DNA from: CAVUCH01 sp963739995
Lineage (GTDB): Bacteria > Acidobacteriota > Vicinamibacteria > Vicinamibacterales > JAENWD01
DNA length: 64,000 nt
Assembly (NCBI GenBank): GCA_963739995.1
Contig: CAVUCH010000011.1
Span: 1-64,000, forward strand
Reading direction: 5' to 3'
Shown here: one piece after another, positions 8,480 to 16,521 of the stretch
Numbering within the stretch: position 1 is the first letter of the stretch
Layout of the letters: each line of letters begins with the position of its first letter
Notes under the pieces: model-generated
What the model was told of the DNA's origin: nothing
Database searches by the model: none
Seen by the model: only the letters and a program-made list of their open reading frames with translations
Made by a program: the position numbers and the translations under genes

Positions 8480-9435
8480 CACACCAGCTGCCGCGGCGCC
8501 AGAAATTTCGCGGCGCGTGGAAGAATCGTATAGCGGCACGAGGTGGCATCGAGTACCTGGCCGTCGGTATTGACCTTGATGACGCGATCGAACTGCAGAG
8601 ACAAATCGCGCGCCCGGAAATAGCTGACGCGGGGATCGTCGAGGTGGTCGCCCCGCGCGACTTCCCGCAGCAATCCCACGAACTCCAGCGTCGGCATCGC
8701 CTCGATTACGCAGACGTCGAGCCACCCGTCGTCGATCACCGCCTCCGGTGCGATCAGGCGCCCTCCTCCGATCAGGCGTGAGTTGCAGACAGCGAACAAC
8801 TGCAGGTCGACTTCGTGCGTGCCGATGCCGGCGAGCGATGCGTGACGCACGGCGAGCGCATCGCTCGGATAGAGCAGGTGGGAGGCGCCGATCGGCTCGA
8901 TGCGCGCGCGCACAGGCTCGTACGACAGCAGCGCCTGCGCCCCGCCAATCAGGTAGGCGAGTCGTCCCGCCATTGTCTTGAGCTCGGGCGTGACCGCTTC
9001 GGAGACCTCCGCGACAAAACCGCCAGCCGACACGTTGACGAACACGCGGTCGTCGAGCCGGCCCACATCGACGGGGATCACGTGCCCGTCGCCAAAGGCC
9101 CGCACCGCATCGTCCACGTCAGGCTCGATCCCGATGGCAGCGGCGAAGTCATTGCCGGTGCCGAGCGGCAGGAGCCCGAACACCACATCACCGAGCCGGC
9201 CGGTCGCGTATACGCCGTTCATCACCTCGTTCAGGGTGCCGTCCCCGCCCGCGACGAACAGCTGCGACTCGCCGTCAGTCGCCGCGCGGAAGCCCGCCCG
9301 TTCCGCGTCCCCGGCCCCCGTGGTGATCGTGATGTCGAGATCGCCGAACTGGCCGCGCAGCAGCTCGTTGATGCGAGCCACGAGCGAGGGGCCTTCGTCG
9401 GTACCGGCGACCGGATTCAGGATCAGGCGAGACAT
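8479..9435 (-). CDS. diacylglycerol/lipid kinase family protein (YegS/DgkB-like)
   Basis: 318 residues, the usual size for this family. The catalytic domain starts at the N-terminus (LILNPVAGTDEGPS). It has the GGDGTLNEV nucleotide-binding motif near residue 63 and LPLGTGNDFA near residue 90, both diagnostic of diacylglycerol/sphingosine/YegS-type lipid kinases. The C-terminal half is the beta-rich YegS-type domain. It should phosphorylate a lipid headgroup at the inner membrane face, for example recycling diacylglycerol to phosphatidic acid. It follows the M23 peptidase gene by 47 bp in the same orientation, suggesting a shared transcript concerned with the envelope. Confidence 0.9.
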   Translation of the reverse strand: MSRLILNPVAGTDEGPSLVARINELLRGQFGDLDITITTGAGDAERAGFRAATDGESQLFVAGGDGTLNEVMNGVYATGRLGDVVFGLLPLGTGNDFAAAIGIEPDVDDAVRAFGDGHVIPVDVGRLDDRVFVNVSAGGFVAEVSEAVTPELKTMAGRLAYLIGGAQALLSYEPVRARIEPIGASHLLYPSDALAVRHASLAGIGTHEVDLQLFAVCNSRLIGGGRLIAPEAVIDDGWLDVCVIEAMPTLEFVGLLREVARGDHLDDPRVSYFRARDLSLQFDRVIKVNTDGQVLDATSCRYTILPRAAKFLAPRQLV

Positions 9436-9482
9436 GAGGCGCGCATGGGGCGGAGTCCGAAATGGATGTCAGATGCGCGTTG

Positions 9483-10226
9483 CTACTGACCGGTGAGGAC
9501 CGGGTACGGGTCGATGGGCGTGCCCTGCCACCAGCGCTGATCGGGTGTCAGCTTGAAGATGGCGAAATGCAGGTGAGGCGCATCGGCCTTGGCATTGCCG
9601 GTCGAGCCGACATATCCGATGACCTGCCCCTGGCTGACCTGCTGCTTTTCGGCCAGACCGCTCGCGTAGCTGTCCAGGTGCGCGTAGTAGTAGCAATACC
9701 GGCGTGAGCGATCGAACTGGTAGATCGTCTTCCCGCCCCGCACGCTGTGGAACAGCTTCACGATCTCACCGTCCTCGACCGCAAGGACGGGCGTTCTCTT
9801 CGGAGCGAGCACGTCCAGCGCCTCGTGCTCGCCGGTACCCCGCTGCGCGTGGAAGGTTGGCTGCAGTTCGGCGGCCGTCACCCCCTGGACGGGAATCAGC
9901 AGACGCCGGTTGCGGAGATCTGCCGGCAGCCCTGTCGCGGTCCCCGAGCGCGCCCGGGGGAGCGCCGGCACGGGCAGCACGCCAACCGCGGCGTCGGGCC
10001 GGAAATCCGGCGCGGCCTCGCCGCCCGGCGGAGTCTCAGCGGGGTGCCGCGTCTCGCCATAGGTGCCCACGCCCCCGACTGGCACATCGGGTCGCGACGT
10101 GTCAGCGGCGCGCGCGGCGAGGTCTTCAGGGCGCAGCGGATGTTCCCAGGGGCGCGCCGCCCAGAGCGCCGTCAGTGCTCCGAGACAAAACGCCACGCCG
10201 ACGATGGCTGCCAGGCGACGGCGCAC
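9483..10226 (-). CDS. membrane-anchored M23 (LytM-type) peptidase
   Basis: 247 residues from a GTG at 10226, which has GAGGAG 8 bases upstream, within the end of the preceding gene. A single hydrophobic segment near residue 10 (AAIVGVAFCLGALTALW) is a signal anchor. After a Pro/Ala-rich linker the C-terminal domain has H-x(n)-D (GEHEALDV), HLDSYASGL and HLHFAIF, the LytM/M23 zinc and catalytic motifs. Notably the first zinc motif is GEHEALD rather than the usual HxGxD. It should cut or bind peptidoglycan cross-links in the periplasm. The start overlaps the tail of the L,D-transpeptidase-like gene, so the two are probably translationally coupled. Confidence 0.88.
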   Translation of the reverse strand: MRRRLAAIVGVAFCLGALTALWAARPWEHPLRPEDLAARAADTSRPDVPVGGVGTYGETRHPAETPPGGEAAPDFRPDAAVGVLPVPALPRARSGTATGLPADLRNRRLLIPVQGVTAAELQPTFHAQRGTGEHEALDVLAPKRTPVLAVEDGEIVKLFHSVRGGKTIYQFDRSRRYCYYYAHLDSYASGLAEKQQVSQGQVIGYVGSTGNAKADAPHLHFAIFKLTPDQRWWQGTPIDPYPVLTGQ

Positions 10227-10231
10227 AGGAG

Positions 10232-10450
10232 TTACTCCTCGAACACCACACGCGTGCCCTTCGTGGCGAAGGCGGCAACGCGCATGACGTCCCAGTTCGT
10301 CAGCCGCAGGCAACCGTGCGACGCAGTGTGTCCGACCCGCGAGGGTTCAGGCGTGCCGTGCAGCTGCACGTCTCCCGGCTCAACGACAGACGCCCCACCA
10401 CACACGGCGGCCCACGCAAGGAAAACGAGCAGGGTGAGCGGCACGCGCAT
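10232..10450 (-). CDS. miniature L,D-transpeptidase (YkuD)-like protein
   Basis: 72 residues from the ATG at 10450. A signal peptide (MRVPLTLLVFLAWAAVCGG) is joined almost directly to the last part of a YkuD domain: LHGTPEP, then TASHGCLRLTNWD. This keeps the active-site Cys, the preceding Ser-His-Gly and the following Arg. The usual about 80 residues of the domain before HGTPEP are missing, and only 45 bp separate this gene from the receiver gene upstream, so there is no hidden N-terminal part. It is either a deletion remnant or a minimal protein. The intact frame and the Shine-Dalgarno for the next gene inside its last codons argue that it is still translated. Confidence 0.65.
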   Translation of the reverse strand: MRVPLTLLVFLAWAAVCGGASVVEPGDVQLHGTPEPSRVGHTASHGCLRLTNWDVMRVAAFATKGTRVVFEE

Positions 10451-10495
10451 GTGCCCGCTCGATTGCAAAAAGGGGTCCGGCGGAGGGCGGGCGGG

Positions 10496-10907
10496 TCAGC
10501 CTCGGGTCACGATCGCGGCCGTGCCATCCTCCCGACGCAGCATGCGGCGGACTTCGACCACGAGCTCGTCGGGCAGGCACGGCTTCGTCACGAAGGCGTC
10601 GCAGCCGGCCAGGCGGGCGCCTTCCGAAGCCCCGGACAGGGCGTGGCCGGTCAGCGCCACAACGGGAATACGCTTCGTGCGGTCGTCGCTCTTCAGCTGT
10701 CGCGTCGCGGCCCAGCCGTCCATGCCCGGGAGCGAGAGGTCCATGAGGATAACGTCCGGCCGCAGCGCCAATGCCTTTTCGACGGCTTCGGTGCCTGTAG
10801 CCGCTTCGACAACGCGGAACCCGGAAAAGCTCAGGGTACTCGGCGTACATCTCCCGAGCATCCTGATAGTCGTCGACGACGAGGACGAGCGGTTTCTCTT
10901 CTGGCAT
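10496..10907 (-). pseudogene. single-domain response regulator, frameshifted by one base
   Basis: The N-terminus (MPEEKPLVLVVDDYQDAREMYAEY) is in one frame and the rest (SFSGFRVVEAATGTEAVE, then DVILMDLSLPGMDGW, VVALTGHA and FVTKP) is in another. Removing one C from the CCC on the minus strand (GGG at 10834-10836) restores a continuous 136-residue CheY-type receiver with the acidic pair DD, the phospho-acceptor Asp (ILMDLSLPG), the Thr (ALTGH) and the Lys (TKP). There is no output domain. It is the first gene of a leftward run leading to peptidoglycan genes. The break may be real or a sequencing error; the same context recurs at the carbonic anhydrase break. Confidence 0.8.
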
Positions 10908-10933
10908 CACGTGTGAACCGCGGGCAGCGTCTG

Positions 10934-10939
10934 ATTGTA
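10934..10939 (-). promoter_or_regulatory. -10-like TACAAT upstream of the receiver gene
   Basis: On the minus strand TACAAT lies 26 bases before the receiver start codon, in the short divergent gap facing yajQ. No clear -35 is seen. Confidence 0.35.
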
Positions 10940-11005
10940 TGCGAAGAGCGCCGCGGAGCCGCGACGCCTCTGCTGAGCGGCCGAGTCGCCCGCCGTTCGC
11001 TCTGG

Positions 11006-11011
11006 TAGCAT
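11006..11011 (+). promoter_or_regulatory. -10-like TAGCAT, leaderless yajQ promoter
   Basis: The hexamer TAGCAT, preceded by GG, ends exactly 6 bases before the yajQ ATG, and no Shine-Dalgarno is present. Transcription starting about 7 bases after the hexamer would begin at the A of the ATG. The same spacing is seen before the genes at 28021 and 59348. Confidence 0.45.
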
Positions 11012-11017
11012 GACGCG

Positions 11018-11521
11018 ATGGCCAGTGTCGCGTCGTTCGACATCACGTCCACGGTGGACCTGCAGGAAGTGGACAACGCGCTGAATCAGGCCCGCAAGGA
11101 AGTGGCCCAGCGGTATGACTTCAAGGGTGCACGCGCCGACATCGACTTCAAGCCAGCCGAGAAGGTCCTGGTGCTCACGGCCGATGACCGCATGAAGATC
11201 GATGCGCTCTGGGAGATTGTCCAGACGCGCCTCGTGCGCCGGAGCGTGCCGGTCAAGAACTTCAAAGCCGGCGACATCGAGTCCGGCGCGGGCGGCAGCG
11301 TACGGCGGACGATCGAGATGCAACAGGGAATCTCCAGCGACGCGGCGCGCGACATCGTGAAGTTTCTCAAAGACCAGAAGCTGAAAAAGGTGCAGGCCGC
11401 AATCCAGGCCGACCAGGTGCGCGTCAGCGCTCCCTCGAAGGACGACCTGCAGGAAGCGATGCGCCTGCTCCGGGGGCACGACTTCGGAATTGAGCTGCAG
11501 TTTGGGAACTATCGGTCCTGA
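11018..11521 (+). CDS. yajQ: YajQ family nucleotide-binding protein
   Basis: 167 residues, the standard YajQ length, matching the family end to end: SFDITSTVDLQEVDNALNQ at the N-terminus, YDFKGA-ADI, then VRRTIEMQQGIS and a C-terminal MRLLRGHDFGIELQF-NYR. YajQ proteins have two ferredoxin-like domains and bind nucleotides; a homologue in Xanthomonas binds cyclic di-GMP and acts with a transcription factor. Cytoplasmic and soluble. It is a single gene, divergent from the receiver gene and convergent with the DUF4956 gene. Confidence 0.95.
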   Translation: MASVASFDITSTVDLQEVDNALNQARKEVAQRYDFKGARADIDFKPAEKVLVLTADDRMKIDALWEIVQTRLVRRSVPVKNFKAGDIESGAGGSVRRTIEMQQGISSDAARDIVKFLKDQKLKKVQAAIQADQVRVSAPSKDDLQEAMRLLRGHDFGIELQFGNYRS

Positions 11522-11570
11522 CGCCGGGCCGTAGCCGGTGGGCTGTGGGCAAGCCGGTTGTCCCGGTCTA

Positions 11571-11650
11571 CCGCCCGCAAACGCCCACGCCTACCGCCCG
11601 CCGCCTACCGCCCACCGCCCACCGCCTACCGCCCACCGCCTACCGCCCGC
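11571..11650. repeat. 7-bp tandem repeat, CGCCTAC/CGCCCAC units
   Basis: From 11588 nine in-phase heptads alternate between CGCCTAC, CGCCCAC and CGCCCGC, with looser units from 11571. It fills the gap between the convergent yajQ and DUF4956 genes. The same CGCCNAC unit occurs at 18905-18946 and, on the other strand, at 54768-54844. Confidence 0.85.
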
Positions 11651-11672
11651 GGTCCGCGCGCAGCGCCGCGCC

Positions 11673-12431
11673 CTACCCCTTCGCCTTCTTCTCTTCCCAC
11701 CCTACGGCGGTCGGTTTGCCTGCCGTGAGGTCCCGGATCGTGCTCGAGAGCCGATCGGTGCTCCGCGACAACGGCAGCTGCACCTCGTAGCAGAGCTCCT
11801 CGGGGGACTCGGTCCGCAGCTCGAAATCGATCTGCTGGCGCCGCAGCAGCTGCTCGAGTCCCGGCCGGAGATCCTGCGGCTCTTCGGCGGACACGCTCAG
11901 CAGGAACAGCTTGCGCCGTTCGGGCTCTAGTGACTCGATAAGCCAGAGCATCCCGAGCACGAAGAAGGTGCCGATGGCCGCCAGCGCGTAGAGTCCTACG
12001 CCCGACGCAAGCCCGATCGAGAGCGTCGCCAGCATGACACCCGCGTCTTTCGGGTCGTCCACTTTCGCGCGGTATCTCACCAGGCTTGCGACGCCGACGA
12101 TGCCGAACGCGCGCGCGAGGCTCGCGCCGACAACGAGCATCACGATGGCACCGACCACGGCGAGGATCATCTGGGTCTGGATCACCGCGGCGTTACGCGG
12201 TGGTGTGCCGCGGCGGCGCGGCCTGAAGGCCAGCACGGCACCGAGCACCGCTGCGATCGGCAGGCTCACGAGGGCGGTGCGTATGGACTCGAGCTGCTCG
12301 CGCACGTCCCAGTGCGCAGGGCTGTCGGCGGCCCGTCCACCAGCGGCCTGCTGCAGGGGGTGAACCTGCAGGGCGGCAGCCGTACAGGCAGCAAGCGCGC
12401 ACATCACCACCACCAGCCAGGTACGTAACAT
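11673..12431 (-). CDS. DUF4956/MgtC-like membrane protein
   Basis: 252 residues from the ATG at 12431. There is an N-terminal signal or membrane segment, another hydrophobic stretch near residue 50 (LVSLPIAAVLGAVLAF) and a cluster of three or four transmembrane segments in the middle. These include FGIVGVASLVRYRAKVDDPKDAG, which matches the (S/V)-x-V-R-(F/Y)-R-x-x-(I/V)-x-D-P-x-D signature of DUF4956. The C-terminal about 70 residues are soluble and charged. The start codon overlaps the stop of the lipoprotein gene (TGATG), so the two are translationally coupled. DUF4956 proteins often accompany CotH or VTC-domain proteins in other genomes; the function is not settled. Confidence 0.75.
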   Translation of the reverse strand: MLRTWLVVVMCALAACTAAALQVHPLQQAAGGRAADSPAHWDVREQLESIRTALVSLPIAAVLGAVLAFRPRRRGTPPRNAAVIQTQMILAVVGAIVMLVVGASLARAFGIVGVASLVRYRAKVDDPKDAGVMLATLSIGLASGVGLYALAAIGTFFVLGMLWLIESLEPERRKLFLLSVSAEEPQDLRPGLEQLLRRQQIDFELRTESPEELCYEVQLPLSRSTDRLSSTIRDLTAGKPTAVGWEEKKAKG

Positions 12432-13390
12432 CACGATCGTCGCCCTCCGGCGCGCGGCTGCAGCGCCTGTCCTTCGGCAATCTTCCCTTGGATTCGCCGG
12501 ATGAAGCGCGTCGCCAGCGCCTCCTCGTACCCCCCGGCCCGGAACGCGTCCTTCCACTGAGCAAGCGTCAGGCGCGCCAGTCGGTTGCACATCCACACGA
12601 CATCATCCGGTGTGATGACGCGCAGCAGTTCCTGATGGCGGCCCCGGAATGCGAACGTCACGCGCCCGTCGCGCACGCCTGTGATGAAGCCGTGCGGCTC
12701 GAAGGCCTCGATGTCATTGCGTTTAGGGTCCATTCGACCCGTTGTCCCGAGCGTGGCGCCAAGGTCTTTGACGGCGTACCACCGCCCGACAAGACGATCC
12801 TCCTTGCGCCGCTCGTACACCGCGTTGTTGTCGTCTTTCAAGTCGGTGCTGTTGAGAATCATCATCAGCACGAGCAGCCCCCGGTACGCCTGCGTCCCGA
12901 CGAACGCGTTTTCGTGCCACGACCAGATGCCGGCGTTCTTCAGTGTCGGCAGCTGGGGGCGGAAGCGCCCTCCCTTTTCCAGCCGGCGCGCCTCGCCTTC
13001 ACGCCAGTGCCAGCGAGCGAGATACGCGTTCGGCGGCTGCTGGTAGCCCATCCCCCACACGATCCGCGAGGCGGTGACCTCACTCTGCGCCTCGTCGCCG
13101 ATTTTCACGCTCCACTCGACACCCGACTCGTCTTCCACGTCGTAGCTGATGCTGAATCCGGTCGTGTCGGTGGCCTTCACTGTGTAGACGGCCTTCGGAT
13201 CGGGTTGCAGCTGCCGGCCGGCCACACCGTGGAAGAGATCGCGGGACCTCGGGTCCACATCCTCCCAGAACTCTGCCAGCTCTCGCGGCGCCACAGGGCC
13301 CGTGACCGTCGATCGCACGGCAGGGGCACACCCAATGGCCCAGGCGGTCACACCGGCAAGGATGGCGCTCGTGACACATCGGCTGCTCAT
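12431..13390 (-). CDS. putative lipoprotein of unknown function
   Basis: 319 residues from the ATG at 13390, giving a short signal sequence ending in an AIGC lipobox; an upstream in-frame start would bury this signal behind 23 extra residues. The mature part has a beta-rich stretch (FSISYDVEDESGVEWSVK, IGDEAQSEVTASRIVWGMGY) and a later segment LVLMMILNSTDLKDDNN ... RWYAVKDLG. The Lys/Glu spacing and the 'DLKDDNN' loop remind me of atypical kinase folds, but that is only an impression. It is coupled to the DUF4956 gene downstream and divergent from treY. Confidence 0.6.
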   Translation of the reverse strand: MSSRCVTSAILAGVTAWAIGCAPAVRSTVTGPVAPRELAEFWEDVDPRSRDLFHGVAGRQLQPDPKAVYTVKATDTTGFSISYDVEDESGVEWSVKIGDEAQSEVTASRIVWGMGYQQPPNAYLARWHWREGEARRLEKGGRFRPQLPTLKNAGIWSWHENAFVGTQAYRGLLVLMMILNSTDLKDDNNAVYERRKEDRLVGRWYAVKDLGATLGTTGRMDPKRNDIEAFEPHGFITGVRDGRVTFAFRGRHQELLRVITPDDVVWMCNRLARLTLAQWKDAFRAGGYEEALATRFIRRIQGKIAEGQALQPRAGGRRS

Positions 13391-13464
13391 TTGGGACGGA
13401 CTCAGCAAGGGCCGTTCCAGTGCCCAGCCGTATCGGCGCGTGGCACGCGGCTTGAACATGGTGG

Positions 13465-16440
13465 ATGCCCCCTATGACGCCCGCAGGTGAAACGTCCATT
13501 GAGCAGCCGTTGCCGGCAGCCGCGCCGAGCATACGGACCGCCGGGGAGACCGACCGCCGCATACCTGTGTCGACGTATCGCCTGCAGTTCCACGCCGGGT
13601 TCACGTTTGCAGATGCCACGGCGCTCATCCCGTATCTCCACGCGCTCGGAATCACCGACTGCTACTGCTCGTCGTACCTGCACGCCGTCGCCGGGAGCCT
13701 GCACGGCTACGACGTGGTCGACCCCACCTCTCTCAACCCGGAGGTGGGCACCGAAGACGACTTCCGACGGTTCGTGGAGGCGCTTCAGGCCCATGGCATG
13801 GGCCAGGTGCTCGACGTGGTGCCCAATCATATGGGCATTGCCGGGTCGGCGAACCGCTGGTGGCAGGACGTGCTCGAGAACGGCCCGAGCTCGCGCTACG
13901 CCAAAGTGTTCGACATCGACTGGCAGCCCCTCAAGCCCGAGCTGGCCCACAAGGTGCTGCTCCCGATCCTCGGCGACCAGTACGGGACGGTGCTGGAGCG
14001 CGGCGAGATCCGCCTCGTCTACCATGAGGGCGCCTTCTGCCTGCAGTACTTCGAAACGACGCTGCCGGCCGCACCACGTTCGTACGTGCAGATTCTCCGC
14101 CATCGCGTCGACATGCTCACGCGCGAGCTTGGCGAAGAGCATCCTGATCTGATCGAGCTGCTCAGCATCATCACGAGCCTCGAACGCCTGCCGACGCGGG
14201 ACGAGCAGGACCCCGATCGCCTGGCCGAACGGCAGCGCGAGAAGGAAGTGGCCAAACGGCGGCTGGGTGAGCTCGTGCGGCGCAGCGGGGCCGTCGAGAC
14301 CTTCATTATCGAGAACGTGCGGCAGATCAACGGGCAGCCCGGCGTACCGTCGAGCCTCGACCTGCTCGACGCGCTGCTGGGGGACCAGGCGTATCGCCTC
14401 GCCCACTGGCGCGTGGCGTCGGAGGAGATCAACTATCGCCGCTTCTTCGACATCAACGAGCTGGCCGCCGTCCGGATGGACGATCCGGACGTCTTCGAGG
14501 AAGCGCATCGCCTCGTGTTCCGGCTGCTGCACGAGCGCGCCGTCACGGGCCTGCGGATCGATCACGTGGACGGGCTGTACGATCCGGGTGACTACCTGCG
14601 CCGCCTGCAGGTGCGCGCGCGCGAGCTGGGAGCGGGCGGCGGCGATCGGCCGATCTTCATCGTGGTCGAGAAGATCCTCGCGCCCGACGAACCGTTGCCG
14701 GAGGGCTGGCCGGTGGACGGGACCACGGGATACGAGTTTGCAAACGCGGTGAACGGCCTGTTCGTGCAGCAGGGGAACGTCCGGGCGTTCGACGAGATCT
14801 ATACGCGCTTCACGGGCGACCGCACCACCTATGCCGACCTCGCCTACCAGAAGAAGAAGCTAATCATGCAGGTCTCGATGGCCGGCGAGATGAACGTGCT
14901 GGCGCACCGGCTGAACCTGTTCTCGGAGCGGAACCGCCACTACCGCGATTTCACCCTGAACATCCTGGTGCACGCCATCCGCGAAATCATCGCGTGTTTC
15001 CCGGTGTATCGCACGTATGTCACGGCGGGAGCGGAAGCGGTCAGCCCGCGCGACGCGTGGTATATCGATCGCGCCGTGGACGAGGCGAAACGGCGCAATC
15101 CGGCGACCGCGGCGCAGGTGTTCGACTTCGTGAGGGACGTGCTCCTCAAGCGGGCTGACTACATCCCCGAGCGGGAGCGCGACGAGTACCTCCGGTTCGT
15201 CACGCGCTTCCAGCAGACAACGAGCCCGGTGACCGCGAAGGGCATCGAGGACACCGCGTTCTACGTCTACAACAGGCTCGTGTCGCTCAACGAGGTCGGC
15301 GGCGAGCCCGCGCACTTCGGCGTGTCGCCCTGCGATCTGCACGGCTGGCTCGCAGAGCGACGCCGGCTGTGGCCGTCGGCGCTCTCGACGACGTCCACGC
15401 ACGACACCAAGCGCAGCGAGGACGTGCGCGCCCGCATCAGCGTGCTCTCGGAGATCCCCGGCGCGTGGAAGGCGGCGCTCGCCCGCTGGTCGCGCTTCAA
15501 CAAGCGGTACCACACGACCGTCAGGGGGCACGCTGCCCCCGATCGCAACGAGGAGTATCTGCTCTACCAGACGCTGCTCGGCGCCTGGCCGCTGCACCTG
15601 CTCGGAAGCGATCCGGGCGAGGAGTTCGTCGGGCGTATCTGCGAGTACATGATCAAGGCGCTGCGCGAGGCCAAGCGTCACAGCAGCTGGCTGAACCCGA
15701 ACCCCGCGTGGGAAGAGGCGGTCAGCCATTTCGTGCGCCAGCTCCTGCACCCCGTGCGCGGTGCACGGTTCCTGGAAGACTTTCGTCCGCTCGCAGCCCG
15801 CGTGGCGCAGAGCGGAATGTGGAACAGCCTCTCGCAGACACTCATCAAGGTCACGGCGCCGGGCGTGCCGGATTTCTACCAGGGGACCGAGGTGTGGAAC
15901 CTGAGTCTCGTGGACCCCGACAACCGGCGCCCGGTCGACTTCGCGCACCTTCAGTCGCTGCTCGCGCAACTGCCCATACTCGACGACGGCATGCGGGGCA
16001 TGCGGCTCGAGCCGGATCAGGCATCGCCCGTCGACGATCTCCTGACGGCGCGGATGGATGGACGCATCAAGCTGTACGTCAGCGCCACTGCGCTGCGCGT
16101 GCGGCGGGCCGACCCGGATCTGTACTTGCGCGGTGACTATCTCCCGCTTGGCGTCACCGGCGCCCGCGCGGCCCACGTCTTCGCTTTCGCGCGCGCATAC
16201 GAGGGCCGCGCGGCCGTCGTCATGGTTCCGCGCCTGACCGCCATGCTGGTGCCGGATGCCGGAACGCCGCCCGTCGGCCGCCGCGTGTGGGCCGACACAC
16301 GCGTGGTGCTGCCAGACAGCATCGGCGGGCAAGGCTGGCGGGATGCCTTCACCGACCGGATGATTCCTGACGGCCATAATATCGAGGTCGCCGAAGCACT
16401 CCAGCGATTCCCGGTCGCCCTCCTGGGCGTGGTCGGATAG
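13465..16440 (+). CDS. treY: malto-oligosyltrehalose synthase
   Basis: A GH13 enzyme of 991 residues. It opens with the TreY-specific PVSTYRLQFHAGFTFADA, then YLHALGITDCYCSSYLHA. It has the region containing the nucleophile (GLRIDHVDGLYDPGDY, about residue 365), the acid/base Glu (VVEKIL, about residue 400) and GTTGYEFAN. TreY converts the reducing end of maltodextrin to a trehalose linkage; TreZ then releases trehalose. No treZ or glycogen-debranching gene is in the window, so the partner must lie elsewhere. A second in-frame ATG at 13474 has GGTGG about 9 bases upstream and could be the real start. Trehalose made this way serves in osmotic and desiccation tolerance. Confidence 0.95.
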   Translation: MPPMTPAGETSIEQPLPAAAPSIRTAGETDRRIPVSTYRLQFHAGFTFADATALIPYLHALGITDCYCSSYLHAVAGSLHGYDVVDPTSLNPEVGTEDDFRRFVEALQAHGMGQVLDVVPNHMGIAGSANRWWQDVLENGPSSRYAKVFDIDWQPLKPELAHKVLLPILGDQYGTVLERGEIRLVYHEGAFCLQYFETTLPAAPRSYVQILRHRVDMLTRELGEEHPDLIELLSIITSLERLPTRDEQDPDRLAERQREKEVAKRRLGELVRRSGAVETFIIENVRQINGQPGVPSSLDLLDALLGDQAYRLAHWRVASEEINYRRFFDINELAAVRMDDPDVFEEAHRLVFRLLHERAVTGLRIDHVDGLYDPGDYLRRLQVRARELGAGGGDRPIFIVVEKILAPDEPLPEGWPVDGTTGYEFANAVNGLFVQQGNVRAFDEIYTRFTGDRTTYADLAYQKKKLIMQVSMAGEMNVLAHRLNLFSERNRHYRDFTLNILVHAIREIIACFPVYRTYVTAGAEAVSPRDAWYIDRAVDEAKRRNPATAAQVFDFVRDVLLKRADYIPERERDEYLRFVTRFQQTTSPVTAKGIEDTAFYVYNRLVSLNEVGGEPAHFGVSPCDLHGWLAERRRLWPSALSTTSTHDTKRSEDVRARISVLSEIPGAWKAALARWSRFNKRYHTTVRGHAAPDRNEEYLLYQTLLGAWPLHLLGSDPGEEFVGRICEYMIKALREAKRHSSWLNPNPAWEEAVSHFVRQLLHPVRGARFLEDFRPLAARVAQSGMWNSLSQTLIKVTAPGVPDFYQGTEVWNLSLVDPDNRRPVDFAHLQSLLAQLPILDDGMRGMRLEPDQASPVDDLLTARMDGRIKLYVSATALRVRRADPDLYLRGDYLPLGVTGARAAHVFAFARAYEGRAAVVMVPRLTAMLVPDAGTPPVGRRVWADTRVVLPDSIGGQGWRDAFTDRMIPDGHNIEVAEALQRFPVALLGVVG

Positions 16441-16521
16441 CCTTCCATACGGCAGGGTTCGGTAGACCACCGCACGATCCGGCACACCGGCCGGACATGT
16501 GCGGTGCCTTGGAGGGCGCAC

